Shown here: positions 1 to 6,975 of the stretch, piece after piece
Numbering within the stretch: position 1 is the stretch's first letter
How the letters are laid out: every line of letters starts with the position of its first letter
Source of the DNA: Deltaproteobacteria bacterium
GTDB lineage: Bacteria > Myxococcota_A > UBA9160 > UBA6930
Assembly: GCA_016875395.1 (NCBI GenBank)
Contig: VGRF01000003.1
Span: 1 to 64,000, forward strand
Direction of reading: 5' to 3'
DNA length: 64,000 bases
Notes under the pieces: generated by a model
What the model saw: only the letters and a program-made list of their open reading frames with translations
What the model was told of the DNA's origin: nothing
Database searches by the model: none
Program-made: the position numbers and the translations under genes

Positions 1-263
1 AGCGCGATGATCGAGCGGCGCACCCACTTGTCGGCGAGCCGCGCGATGGGCAGCCCCAGCGTCGCGTAGAACACCGCGAACGCCGTGCCCGTGAGCAGGC
101 CCATCACCGTGTCGCTGAGCGCGAGGTCCTGCTTGATCGAGTCGAGCAGGATCCCGAGGATCTGGCGGTCGATGAAGTTGAAGACGTAGGCGACGAACAG
201 CAGCGCGAGGACGTAGTTCGAGTACGCGGGCGTGATGCCGTCGCCCGGGCGCTGCTCGCTCAT
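1..263 (-). CDS. MFS transporter, N-terminal fragment cut by the window edge
   Basis: Reading leftwards from an ATG at 263, the frame stays open to base 1, giving about 87 residues that begin MSEQRPGDGITPAYSNYVLA. The fragment has a first membrane helix (LALLFVAYVFNFIDRQI), a second helix region (MGLLTGTAFAVFYATLGLPI) and the MFS loop motif ARLADKWVRR. The FIDRQI and DKWVRR pattern is that of Spinster-type MFS carriers and closely resembles the carrier at 16432-17745, so the two are probably paralogues. It starts 8 bases after the purC stop on the same strand and is probably co-transcribed with it. The substrate is unknown. Confidence 0.85.
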   Translation of the reverse strand, partial: MSEQRPGDGITPAYSNYVLALLFVAYVFNFIDRQILGILLDSIKQDLALSDTVMGLLTGTAFAVFYATLGLPIARLADKWVRRSIIA

Positions 264-271
264 GCGCGCGC

Positions 272-1237
272 TTACAGGCCGAGGTTGCGCTGGATGCGTG
301 CGATCGGATCGCTCGTGTCGGGCACGAACGCGCGGCCCGAGAGCTGCTCGAACGACTCGATGTAACGGCGCGCGGCCTCGATGCGCACGTCGTCGGGCAG
401 CGGCGGCGGCGGGCCCTCGCCCTTGTAGCCGCGCTCGTTCACGAACCAGCGCCGCACGTACTCCTTGTCGAGCGCCTTCGGGTCCGCGCCCTCGCGCATC
501 GCCTGCTCGTACGTGTCGAGATACCAGTACCGCGACGAGTCGGGCGTGTGGATCTCGTCCGCGACCGTGAGCCGGCCCGTGTCGTCGAGGCCGAACTCGT
601 ACTTCGTGTCGACGAGGATCAGCCCGCGGCTCGCGGCCCACGCGCTGCCCGCGGCGAACAGCTTCAGCGCGAGCGCCTCGGCCTCGTCGTAGAGCGCGGC
701 GCTCATCACGCCGCGGCGAATGATCTCGGCGCGCGAGGTGAGCTCGTCGTGCTCGCCTTTCTCCGCCTTCGTGGTGGGCGTGACGATCGCCTGCGGCAGC
801 TTCTGGTGCTTCGTCATGCCCTCGGGCAAGCGATGCCCGCAGTACTCCCGCGCGCCCTTCGAGTACGCGGTCCAGATCGAGGTCGAAGTGACGCCGGTGA
901 GGTACGCGCGCGTCACGAACTCGACGGGCTGGATCTTCACCTCGCGTACGATCGAGACCGAGGGATCGGGCACCGAAACGAGGTGGTTCGGCGCGATCTC
1001 GCGCGTCTTCTCGAACCAGAACGCGGCCATCTGGTTGAGCACCTGCCCCTTCAGCGGGATCGTGCCCACCACGACGTCGAAGCAGCTCACGCGGTCCGAG
1101 ACCACGATCGTGCGCCGCTTCTCGTCGACGTAGCTGTCGCGCACCTTGCCCTCGATGCGCGTTCCCAGGCCACTGAAGTTCGTGCTGTCGAGTGTGCGCG
1201 AGCAGAGCTCGCGCAGAAGATCGGGACTGACCGGCAT
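272..1237 (-). CDS. purC: Phosphoribosylaminoimidazole-succinocarboxamide synthase (SAICAR synthetase)
   Basis: It catalyses the ATP-dependent ligation of aspartate to CAIR in purine synthesis, in the cytoplasm. The protein is 321 residues, the long form of the family. Diagnostic stretches are GKVRDSYVDEKRRTIVVSDR near the N terminus, SCFDVVVGTIPLKGQVLNQM, EFVTRAYLTGVTSTSIW, GLILVDTKYEFGLD and DEIHTPDSSRYWY. I chose the ATG at 1237 over the GTG at 1243 because AGGGAGG lies about 5 bases before the ATG and runs into the GTG. The MFS gene follows 8 bases downstream. The kinase gene is divergent, so 1238-1512 should hold promoters for both directions, but I recognise no clear -35/-10 pair. Confidence 0.95.
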   Translation of the reverse strand: MPVSPDLLRELCSRTLDSTNFSGLGTRIEGKVRDSYVDEKRRTIVVSDRVSCFDVVVGTIPLKGQVLNQMAAFWFEKTREIAPNHLVSVPDPSVSIVREVKIQPVEFVTRAYLTGVTSTSIWTAYSKGAREYCGHRLPEGMTKHQKLPQAIVTPTTKAEKGEHDELTSRAEIIRRGVMSAALYDEAEALALKLFAAGSAWAASRGLILVDTKYEFGLDDTGRLTVADEIHTPDSSRYWYLDTYEQAMREGADPKALDKEYVRRWFVNERGYKGEGPPPPLPDDVRIEAARRYIESFEQLSGRAFVPDTSDPIARIQRNLGL

Positions 1238-1512
1238 GCTCACCTCCCTACGCCGAAGTGGCGGCTAGGTACAAGCGCCCCACCGTCGGAGCAAGAGCGA
1301 ATGCGCAAGGAATGCGCAGATTCGCGCCGAGGCCGCGGCCGAGGCGGAGAAGCGGGGACGCCCTCGAGCGTCGGTCGCTGACGGCCTCGCCCCGCCTCGG
1401 GCGCCTCAAGGGCGCGGGCGGTTCCTCCGCAACGAACGCGTTGGGGGTGCGCGTGAAGCCCGAGGGCAGCAGCGAAGCGACCTCGCCAGAGGCGGGCGAA
1501 GCGAAGTCGGGG

Positions 1513-2838
1513 ATGCCGACGTTCGGCAGCGAGCTGCGCGCGCGCTTTCGCTACCGGCTGATCAAGCGCCTCGGCAAGGGCTCGTTCGGCTCGGTGTTCT
1601 TCGCGCGCTGCCTCGACCACGACCGCCGGCGCGACGACAGCCCGCCCGAGCGCGTCGCGGTGAAGATCCTCGGCGACTCGAAGGGCGCGTCCTCGGACCT
1701 CGCGCGCCGCGAGCTCTCGGCGTTGCTCGCGATCCAGCACGATCGCATCCCGCGCGTGTACGACTGGCGGCTCGACGCTTTGCCCGCGTTCGTGGTGATG
1801 GAGTACTTCCCGGAAGGCAGCCTGCGCGAGCACATGCCGCTCGCCGGCCCCGCGGAAGAGGATCAGGTGTGGCGCCTGCTCGGCGACCTGCTCTCCGCGC
1901 TCGATGTCGCGCACCGCGCCTCGCTGCTCCACCTCGACATCAAGCCCGCCAACGTGCTGCTCGACGGGCGCGGCGGCTACGTGCTCACCGATTTCGGCGT
2001 CTCGCAGGCGTCGCGCATCAGCCGCGGCCTACTTCCGTTCAGCGTGGGCACGCGCGGCTATCAGGCGCCCGAGCAGCGCGGCGAGCGTTTCGACCAGTAC
2101 GACCTGCGCACCGACCTCTGGGGCCTCGGCGCCACCGCCTGGGCCTTCGCCGCGGGGCTCAACCTCGCCGAGCGCGAGGACTTGTTACGGACCGGCGGCG
2201 AAGACGCGATCTACGGATTGCCGCAGCTGAGCGAGCGCCGCCTCACCTGCTCGCCCGAGCTCGAAGACGTGATCATGAGCATGCTCTACCTCGATCCCAC
2301 GCGGCGCCCGGGCAGCGTGGCCGAGGTGCTCGTGCGGGTGAACGCAGCCGTCGCGGGCTGGTCGTTCGAGTCGACCACGTTCGCCGCGAGCCGGCGCAAC
2401 AACGTCGACGACACCGCGCTCACGCAGCTGATCGAGTCGCTCGTCGACCCACTGCTGATCGACCTTTGCAAGCGCCCCGCGCTGCGCTCGTACTTCGTGA
2501 AGTTCGAGGACGGCGAGCAGATGTGCGCCGAGGGCGAGCACAGCTACTACGCCTTCCTGCTGCTCAAGGGCCACGTCACGGTCTCGCGCGCAGGCCGCGA
2601 GCTCGCACGGGTCGAGCGCGAGGGCTCGTTCCTCGGCGAAGTCGCGACGCTCACCTCGATGCCGCGCACCGCGAGCATGCACGCCGCCGGGCCGGTGTGG
2701 GCGGTGGTGCTGAACGCCGCGGAGCTCGAGCGCTTCATCACCGCGAACCCCGCGATCGGTTTGCGCTTCATCCGCTCGCTCGCGCACCGGCTCGCGAAGA
2801 TTCCGAGTCATGGGGGCGATAAGCGGAAGGAGTGGTAG
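1513..2838 (+). CDS. Ser/Thr protein kinase fused to a cyclic-nucleotide-binding domain
   Basis: This is a soluble eukaryotic-type kinase with a C-terminal regulatory domain, 441 residues from the ATG at 1513. The kinase part has the glycine loop GKGSFG (21-26), VAVK with lysine 51, the catalytic loop HLDIKPAN (Asp142) and DFG (Asp160), then a typical ARCQ-like GTRGYQAPEQ segment. Residues about 315-435 resemble a cNMP-binding domain: FEDGEQMCAEGEHSYYAFLL, GSFLGEVATL and PRTASMHA. The cAMP or cGMP contact arginine looks conserved, so nucleotide-gated kinase activity is plausible but inferred. The frame is open back to 1258 and GTG codons at 1447 and 1453 are possible starts. The upstream stretch looks like low-complexity non-coding sequence, so the true start is uncertain. 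Confidence 0.88.
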   Translation: MPTFGSELRARFRYRLIKRLGKGSFGSVFFARCLDHDRRRDDSPPERVAVKILGDSKGASSDLARRELSALLAIQHDRIPRVYDWRLDALPAFVVMEYFPEGSLREHMPLAGPAEEDQVWRLLGDLLSALDVAHRASLLHLDIKPANVLLDGRGGYVLTDFGVSQASRISRGLLPFSVGTRGYQAPEQRGERFDQYDLRTDLWGLGATAWAFAAGLNLAEREDLLRTGGEDAIYGLPQLSERRLTCSPELEDVIMSMLYLDPTRRPGSVAEVLVRVNAAVAGWSFESTTFAASRRNNVDDTALTQLIESLVDPLLIDLCKRPALRSYFVKFEDGEQMCAEGEHSYYAFLLLKGHVTVSRAGRELARVEREGSFLGEVATLTSMPRTASMHAAGPVWAVVLNAAELERFITANPAIGLRFIRSLAHRLAKIPSHGGDKRKEW

Positions 2839-3057
2839 GCGGGGCGTTTTGCGGTTTCGGGGCGCTCGCCGGCTTTCTTGTTTACTTCGCAAACCGCGTC
2901 GAAGACTCCGCGGTTTGCTGCGCGCTTCGCTTGCGGTCTCGGCCGACGTGCTGGGTCGTGGCGTTCGACTTCGCGGTTGTTCTGGCGTTGCCTCGGCGCG
3001 TCACGCTTTGGGGCTGGGCGTCGGCGGTCTCTCGTTCGGGGCTCGGTACGGTGTTGA

Positions 3058-4311
3058 TTACTCCGGCGGGATCACTTCGCCGCGGAGCATGTCGGCGCTG
3101 GTTTCGCGGGCGCGGGTGAGGAGCGCCTTGCCGCTCTTCACGAGGACTTCGGCGGGGCGGGGTTTGCTGTTGTAGTTGCTCGACATCGCGAAGCCGTAGG
3201 CGCCGGCGCACTCGATGACGACCCAGTCGCCGACGCGCGCTTCGGGGAGGCGCTGCGTGCGGACGACGCCGCCTTCTTCCTGCGTGAAGATGTCGCCGCT
3301 CTCGCAGAGCGGGCCGCCGACGACGACGTCGCGCTCGGCGCGCGGCGTGGCATCGCTCGGTGCGAGCGACATCGGGTGATAGGAGCCGTACATCACCGGG
3401 CGCGCGAGCACGTTGAAGCCGGCGTCGAGCAAGACGAAGGTGCGCGACGCGATCTGCTTCACCGCGCGTACCTCGGCGACGAGGTAGCCCGCCTCGGCGA
3501 CGATGTAGCGGCCCGGCTCGATCTCGAGCGAGATGCGGCAGCCGAGCTTCGACTCGACGCGTTTGCGCGCTGCGTCCCAGATGCGGAAGTAGCCGCCGAT
3601 GTCGGGGCGCACGTCGCCCGCGCGATACGGGATCGGGAGCCCACCGCCGGCGCTCAGCGTGTGCAGCTGCGCGCCGACCACGCTCGCGAGCTGCTCTGCC
3701 GCGCCCGCGACGAGAGCGAGGTGCTCGAGGTCCGCGCCGCTGCCGATGTGCAGGTGCAGACCCGACACGCGCAAGTTGTTACGGGCCGCGATCTCGAGCG
3801 CGCGCGGCAGCTCCTCGTGCCAGATGCCGTGCTTCGAGTGCTCGCCGCCCGTGTTCGTCTTCTTGCTGTGCCCGTGCCCGAAGCCCGGGTTCACGCGCAG
3901 CGTCACCTCGCCGCCCGGAACGCGCTCCGCGTACTGGGCGAGCATGTCCGTCGAGCCGCAGTTCACCGCGATGCCGTACTCGGCGATCACGTCGAGCGAC
4001 TCGCGGTCGAACACGTCGGCCGTGTAGACGATCGGCGCGGGATCGCCGGTCGCCGCGTAGCCCGCGGCCAGCGCGCGATGGATCTCGCCCGCGGAGACCG
4101 CGTCGACGAGCGCGCCGCCGCGCCGCACGAGATCGAGCACCGCGAGGTTCGAGTTCGCCTTCTGCGCGTAGCGCACGACGTCGAACGCGCGCAGCTCGGC
4201 GACGCGCGCCGCGATCGTGGCCGCGTCATAGACGTAAGTGGGGGTTCCGTGATCCCGCGCGATGTCCGCGACGGGCACGCCTGCAATCTCGTGTCGAATC
4301 AGGGGCCGCAT
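3058..4311 (-). CDS. lysA: Diaminopimelate decarboxylase
   Basis: This is the last step of lysine synthesis, a PLP enzyme converting meso-diaminopimelate to lysine and CO2. The 417-residue protein has the PLP lysine in RYAQKANSN (Lys51), HLHIGSG, the glycine-rich phosphate-binding GGGLPIPYRAGD, the EPGRYIVAEAG segment and the active-site Cys region GGPLCESGDIF, then YGFAMSSNYNSKPRP near the C terminus. I use the ATG at 4311. An in-frame ATG at 4449 exists, but the extra 46 residues (CTYVP, GARF repeats) are only the translation of the 29-bp tandem repeats at 4345-4447. The gene converges on the kinase gene, with a 219-base spacer (2839-3057) in which I see no gene. Confidence 0.95.
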   Translation of the reverse strand: MRPLIRHEIAGVPVADIARDHGTPTYVYDAATIAARVAELRAFDVVRYAQKANSNLAVLDLVRRGGALVDAVSAGEIHRALAAGYAATGDPAPIVYTADVFDRESLDVIAEYGIAVNCGSTDMLAQYAERVPGGEVTLRVNPGFGHGHSKKTNTGGEHSKHGIWHEELPRALEIAARNNLRVSGLHLHIGSGADLEHLALVAGAAEQLASVVGAQLHTLSAGGGLPIPYRAGDVRPDIGGYFRIWDAARKRVESKLGCRISLEIEPGRYIVAEAGYLVAEVRAVKQIASRTFVLLDAGFNVLARPVMYGSYHPMSLAPSDATPRAERDVVVGGPLCESGDIFTQEEGGVVRTQRLPEARVGDWVVIECAGAYGFAMSSNYNSKPRPAEVLVKSGKALLTRARETSADMLRGEVIPPE

Positions 4312-4344
4312 GAGGCGCGCGACTGTAGGCGAGAAGCGCGCACC

Positions 4345-4447
4345 GGGGACGTACGTGCACCAAAGCGCGCACAGGGGACGTACGTGCACATCTCCGCGCA
4401 CCGGGGACGTACGTGCACCAAAGCGCGCACTGGGGACGTACGTGCAC
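4345..4447. repeat. Four tandem copies of GGGGACGTACGTGCAC at an exact 29-bp period
   Basis: Copies of the 16-mer GGGGACGTACGTGCAC start at 4345, 4374, 4403 and 4432, each 29 bases apart. The 13-base spacers alternate between CAAAGCGCGCAC-type and ATCTCCGCGCAC-type sequence, so they are also related. It lies between the divergent lysA and SirB1-like genes. The same core occurs as inverted pairs at 57944-58038 and 61963-62006. It is not a CRISPR array: the units are too short, too few and the spacers are not unique. Confidence 0.9.
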
Positions 4448-4494
4448 ACCGCGCCGCGTTGCGCGGGTCGCGCGCCGCGCGTTTACTCCGCGCG

Positions 4495-5331
4495 ATGGAC
4501 GACGCGAACCCGCCGAGCGAACGCTTCCAGGCCCTTGCCGCGAAGCTGCGCGCGAACGACGCGGTCGGGCTCGCGGAGGGCGCGCTCGCGCTCGCCGCCG
4601 AGTTCGCGCGGGTCGATCCCCCGAAGGCGTTCGCCGAGCTCGACCGCCTCGGCGACGACGCGAGAAAGCGCGTGCCCGCCGACGGCCCCGCCGGAACGCG
4701 GCTCGAGCTGCTGCTGCGCTTCCTGCAGCGCGACTGCGGCTACTTCGGTAACCGCGCCGAGTACGGCGACCCGCGCAACAGCGACCTCTCGCAGGTGATC
4801 GCGCGCCGCACCGGCATCCCGATCACGCTCGCGATCGTCGCGATCGAAGTCGGCGCGCGCTGCGGCGTCCCGCTGCAAGGCGTGCCCTTCCCGTCGCACT
4901 TCCTGGTTCGCACGCACGACGAGCCCCCGATCCTCGGCGACCCGTTCCACTTCAAGCTCGTCGGCGACATCGAAGCGACGGAGCGCCTGCAAGCCGCGCT
5001 CGGCGCGAAGACGAAGCTCGACCAGATCTTCCTGCGCCCCGCGAACACGCGCGCCACGCTCGTGCGCATGTGCTCGAACCTGAAGCACATCCACCTCGGC
5101 AAAGAGGAATGGCTGAAGGCGATCGGCCTGTGCGACCGCATCTTGTTATTGGCGCCCGAGATCGCGACGGAGCACCGCGACCGAGGCGCCCTCTACGCGC
5201 GCCTCGAGTGCTACGGCCCCGCGCTCGCGGACTTCGAGAAGTACCTCGCGCTCGAGCCGAAGGCGGAGGACGCGGACGCCGTGCGCGAGAGCATCGAAGC
5301 GTTGCGGCCGGTGGTGATGCGGATCAACTAG
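4495..5331 (+). CDS. SirB1-family protein: transglutaminase-like domain plus TPR
   Basis: The protein is 278 residues and cytoplasmic, with no signal peptide. The central part carries the SirB1/Transglut_core2 hallmark YGDPRNSDLSQVIARRTGIP, ITLAIVAIEVGARCGVPLQG with a conserved Cys, and VPFPSHFLVR with a conserved His, followed by LGDPFHF. The C terminus (about 205-265) resembles a tetratricopeptide segment (KEEWLKAIGLCDRILLLAP, ALYARLECYGPALADFEKYL). The biochemical function of the family is not established, so I assign none. The start at 4495 is the first ATG after the repeat array; I see no strong ribosome binding site. A TTGTTATTG word lies inside at 5143. Confidence 0.88.
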   Translation: MDDANPPSERFQALAAKLRANDAVGLAEGALALAAEFARVDPPKAFAELDRLGDDARKRVPADGPAGTRLELLLRFLQRDCGYFGNRAEYGDPRNSDLSQVIARRTGIPITLAIVAIEVGARCGVPLQGVPFPSHFLVRTHDEPPILGDPFHFKLVGDIEATERLQAALGAKTKLDQIFLRPANTRATLVRMCSNLKHIHLGKEEWLKAIGLCDRILLLAPEIATEHRDRGALYARLECYGPALADFEKYLALEPKAEDADAVRESIEALRPVVMRIN

Positions 5332-5341
5332 GTCGAGCGCG

Positions 5342-5674
5342 TCATTCCACTACGAGGAACGACGCTTCGAGGTCTCCCTCGAACGCCTCGATCTCGGCTC
5401 GTGCGCGCCGAATCAATCGCTCCGCTTCGCGCGTCGAGCAGTTCCCGCGCTTGATCCAAACGACCTTGGGCGGATGACCGAGCGTGAAGCTCAACTGGTG
5501 GAAGTCCGCATCCTTGGAAACGATGACGAGGTGGTTCGAGCGAGCGAACTCCCAGATCTCGATGTCACCGGAGCGCTCAAGCCCGATGTGGCGAACATGC
5601 ATGGAGTCGGGAAACGCATCCGCGAGGCGCGCAACGAGGCGGTGCGACAGGTTGTGATCGATTAGCAGCTTCAC
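5342..5674 (-). CDS. DUF5615 PIN-like protein, probable toxin of a toxin-antitoxin pair
   Basis: The 110-residue protein begins VKLLIDHNLSHRLVARLADA from a GTG at 5674. The opening LLIDHNLS, the central DIEIWEFARSNHLVIVSKDADF and the late WIKRGNCSTREAERLIR match the DUF5615 (Mut7-C-like PIN) family, which is regularly encoded beside DUF433. Acidic residues of the PIN-like fold are visible (Asp6, and the Lys-Asp-Ala-Asp cluster). The GTG overlaps the TGA of the DUF433 gene by 4 bases (GTGA), the usual arrangement for translational coupling in this module. RNase activity is inferred from the fold only. The region has lower GC than its flanks. Confidence 0.85.
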   Translation of the reverse strand: MKLLIDHNLSHRLVARLADAFPDSMHVRHIGLERSGDIEIWEFARSNHLVIVSKDADFHQLSFTLGHPPKVVWIKRGNCSTREAERLIRRARAEIEAFEGDLEASFLVVE

Positions 5675-5898
5675 TTCGCGGAGATCGAGACCAGCCGGCG
5701 CTCGCGATCGGCCGCGAAGGCGAGGCACGCGCGGATGTCATCAGCCGTCAGGTCCGGGAAGTCTTCGAGGATTTCCGCTTCGGTCATTCCCGACGCGAGA
5801 TAATCGAGCACATCGTACACGGTAATGCGCATACCGCGGATGCACGGCTTCCCGCCGCGCTTGCCGGGCTCGATCGTAATGATGCGGCTGTAGTCCAT
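5671..5898 (-). CDS. DUF433 protein, probable antitoxin partner
   Basis: The protein is 75 residues. MDYSRIITIEPGKRGGKPCI, RGMRITVYDVLDYLASGMT and EAEILEDFPDLTADDIRACL are the full DUF433 signature, a small winged-helix/HTH-like fold. AGGAGA lies 6 bases before the ATG. It is the first gene of the pair: its TGA overlaps the GTG of the DUF5615 gene. The arrangement DUF433 then DUF5615 is widespread in bacteria and treated as a type II toxin-antitoxin-like unit. Autoregulation through the HTH-like fold is likely but not shown here. It follows 8 bases after the J-domain gene, so all three could share a transcript. Confidence 0.9.
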   Translation of the reverse strand: MDYSRIITIEPGKRGGKPCIRGMRITVYDVLDYLASGMTEAEILEDFPDLTADDIRACLAFAADRERRLVSISAK

Positions 5899-5906
5899 CG
5901 ATTCTC

Positions 5907-6962
5907 CTAGAACTCGGACTCGGGGATTCGCACTGTGTGCATGTTCCCGTGCTCGACCTTGTAGAGGGTAATCGTGAGGTCGCTGTAGCGAGTGCCATCG
6001 GCATCTTCGATTTGGACGATGTCGAACGAGTCTGACTTCGAGATCGCGCCGGAGTCGAGGTCGCGGTAACGGATGTCGTATCGGCCTCGGTCGATGCTTC
6101 GAATCTTGAGGCTGTCGCGTGCGCGAATGAACACCACTCGAACGGCAAGGGGTTCGCCTGCGTCGAGGCTCACGACCTTCAGGAGGACGTCGCTTTCGTT
6201 CCGAGTGTTGTCGATTGTGATGCTCGCGAGCCCGCTCGCGTTGAGCCGCTCGTACCCGGCGATGTAGCCGGATGAGTACGGCCAGGTTGCGCCATTCGGT
6301 GCATGATCCGGGCGAGTCCAAGCCAGGTCTGACCGCCAGGCAGACGCCACTTGCCCCATCGCTGGATCCAGTGGCGACGACGGGGATGCCGAGGGAGAAG
6401 GCGCCAGGACTCCGTCGCTCAGGTCGAGGTCCGGGAGGGCGATGGAGCCACGAGGCGCGGGCGCATGCTCGGAGTCGGAAGGCGTGTACTCCAGCGTCGT
6501 TGTAGGCGTAGTAACTGGGGGACCGGGCGCGGGAGGTTCGTAGTCGGCACTGAACAGCTCGACACCGCACCAGCCGACCAGAGCGACTGGAATGATCGGA
6601 GCTCGGCGCATTCCTTCGAGAAGGAAGGAGATGAAGCCCCACCAGGCAGTGTCGGCCATCGAAGTAGACTGGCGGGGGTCCGATGCGGAAGCGGACGGAG
6701 CCGAACTGAGGTCCTCCGGCGGCTCGCTGGCCTTCAGAGGACTGGGAACTCTGCCGGTAGCAGCAGCTGCTGCGAGGACGATCCGATATGCCTCGTTGAT
6801 CTGCTTCGTCTTCTCTCCCGCGAGGTCTTGAAGCTCAACGCCGAGCGCAGCCACCTTGTCGGGGTGGTATTGGGGAACTCTCGCGAGGTAGGCCGCGCGT
6901 GCCACCTCCTTCGATGCGCCCGGCGCAATCCCGAGCACTCGTAGCGAGTCTTCGAGGGTCAT
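5907..6962 (-). CDS. Membrane J-domain protein with a C-terminal beta-rich domain
   Basis: The protein is 351 residues. Residues 1-70 are a J domain: LGIAPGASKEVARAAYLARV, then the essential HPD (YHPDKVAAL) and KTKQINEAYRIVL. A Pro/Ser-rich linker follows, then one hydrophobic helix at about 118-135 (APIIPVALVGWCGVELF), then a Pro/Thr-rich stalk. The rest has beta-strand-like segments (SGLASITIDNTRNESDVLLK, PLAVRVVFIRARDSLKIRSI, YDIRYRDLDSGAISKSDSFD). The outer domain resembles small-protein-bound repeats seen after J domains, but I cannot name its family. The layout suggests a DnaK co-chaperone anchored at the membrane, with an external or periplasmic sensor part. Its GC is visibly lower than that of the flanks. 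Confidence 0.75.
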   Translation of the reverse strand: MTLEDSLRVLGIAPGASKEVARAAYLARVPQYHPDKVAALGVELQDLAGEKTKQINEAYRIVLAAAAATGRVPSPLKASEPPEDLSSAPSASASDPRQSTSMADTAWWGFISFLLEGMRRAPIIPVALVGWCGVELFSADYEPPAPGPPVTTPTTTLEYTPSDSEHAPAPRGSIALPDLDLSDGVLAPSPSASPSSPLDPAMGQVASAWRSDLAWTRPDHAPNGATWPYSSGYIAGYERLNASGLASITIDNTRNESDVLLKVVSLDAGEPLAVRVVFIRARDSLKIRSIDRGRYDIRYRDLDSGAISKSDSFDIVQIEDADGTRYSDLTITLYKVEHGNMHTVRIPESEF

Positions 6963-6975
6963 TGCGCGACCGAAG

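Noticed and set aside
272-1243. GTG at 1243 as the purC start
   Set aside because: The SD AGGGAGG would overlap it; the ATG at 1237 has proper spacing.
2182-2190. TTGTTACGG as a codon-pair effect (Leu-Leu-Arg)
   Set aside because: The word occurs in other frames (Arg-Asn-Asn, Val-Thr-Thr, Leu-Thr-Ser), on both strands and outside genes.
4345-4447. Possible CRISPR array
   Set aside because: Only four 16-bp units with 13-base, mutually similar spacers, and no cas genes nearby.
4312-4449. 46-residue N-terminal extension of LysA from an ATG at 4449
   Set aside because: It is only the translation of the 29-bp tandem repeats; the normal LysA start MRPLIRHEIAG is at 4311.
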